The notes below the pieces were generated by a model that did not search any database, was not told the DNA's origin, and saw nothing but the letters and a program-made list of their open reading frames with translations. The translations under genes were made by a program, and so were the position numbers. A stretch of 22,700 bases of DNA from the NCBI GenBank assembly GCA_910588755.1, contig CAJUQZ010000004.1, positions 42,282 through 64,981 of the forward strand, written 5' to 3'. Origin of the DNA: an uncultured Lachnospiraceae bacterium. Its GTDB lineage: Bacteria > Bacillota > Clostridia > Lachnospirales > Lachnospiraceae. Below, piece by piece: positions 22,389 through 22,700 of the stretch; the first letter of the stretch is position 1, and each line of letters begins with the position of its first letter.

Positions 22389-22700
22389 CAATACGAACTT
22401 CGTTCGTGACGCAAATGGATTTTTACTTGCTGCATGTACGTTTTCGTACGTGGTTTGTAAAACCATACTTAGCAGTAAATGCTAAGTCTTGTGTAAACAG
22501 TAACTCAATACAAACTTCATTCGTTGCCGCAAATGGATTTTTACTTGCTGCATGTACGTTTTCGTACGTGGTTTGTAAAACCATACTTAGCAGTAAATGC
22601 TAAGTCTTGTGTAAACAGTAACTCAATACAAACTTCATTCGTTGCCGCAAATGGATTTTTACTTGCTGCATGTACGTTTTCGTACGTGGTTTGTAAAACC
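22389..22700. repeat. 118-bp tandem repeat running off the window
   Basis: Units begin near 22389, 22506 and 22624, with a period of 117-118 bp and near-identity. The first unit differs most at its start. Each unit holds several hairpins: GTACG/CGTAC with a TTTT loop, ACTTAGCA/TGCTAAGT with a five-base loop, and GGTTT/AAACC. In the first unit ACGAAC/GTTCGT is also perfect but decays in later units. The period is not a multiple of three and no frame runs through all copies, so it is non-coding. Confidence 0.9.

Noticed and set aside
22406..22603. Protein-coding frame through the 118-bp repeats
   Set aside because: The period is not a multiple of three, successive units are read in different frames, and no ribosome binding site precedes it.
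22389..22700. CRISPR array
   Set aside because: The repeated unit is 118 bp with no unique spacers between short repeats, and no cas genes are present.

Overview
The window looks like chromosomal DNA of a low-to-mid GC anaerobic Firmicute, most likely Lachnospiraceae-like Clostridia. The reasons are strong AGGAGG-type ribosome binding sites, TTGACA/TATAAT promoters with 17-base spacers, a Crh/HPr-like protein, GH42 and GH27 galactosidases, and many small intergenic hairpin repeats. No phage or transposase gene was seen. The taxonomic call is inference from style and family content, not from a search.

Left part (1-4851). An HxlR-type regulator is followed by a repeat-bearing gap, then a divergently transcribed zinc-ribbon membrane protein. 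Next comes a rightward block: a SUKH (SMI1/KNR4) immunity-type protein, a Fic-domain gene broken at a nine-C run, and two consecutive nucleotidyltransferases of the RlaP/YcgL type. The block resembles an accessory toxin/immunity or nucleotide-transfer neighbourhood.

Middle (4854-18241), all leftward. It holds a GH42 beta-galactosidase; MTA/SAH nucleosidase (mtnN) with a coupled small membrane protein; an esterase, HAD phosphatase and membrane protein with overlapping ends; a second HAD hydrolase; and arginyl-tRNA synthetase. Upstream of argS is a 545-base gap holding a probable independent structured RNA of about 218 nt, with its own promoter, a rod-like fold with a central bubble and an intrinsic terminator. 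It also holds a conserved element of unknown type. Further left-going genes are a small unknown protein, a CmoM-like methyltransferase, and a two-gene unit made of a metal-dependent HD-domain protein and a KaiC-like protein with two RecA domains.

The HD/KaiC-like unit is the most system-like part of the window. A 56-bp segment carrying the KaiC-like gene's ribosome binding site and start is tandemly triplicated between the two genes. A 13-codon basic mini-ORF and a second copy of the conserved element seen before argS lie just upstream of the HD gene.

Right part (18689-22700). An AEC-family permease and a polyamine-type GNAT acetyltransferase run rightward. A Crh-like HPr protein and a GH27 alpha-galactosidase run leftward, separated by an array of hairpin repeats. 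The window ends in a 118-bp tandem repeat that runs past the edge. Short repeats built around GTTTGAAAA and around CTAGTACTC/GAGTACTAG recur in many of the gaps.
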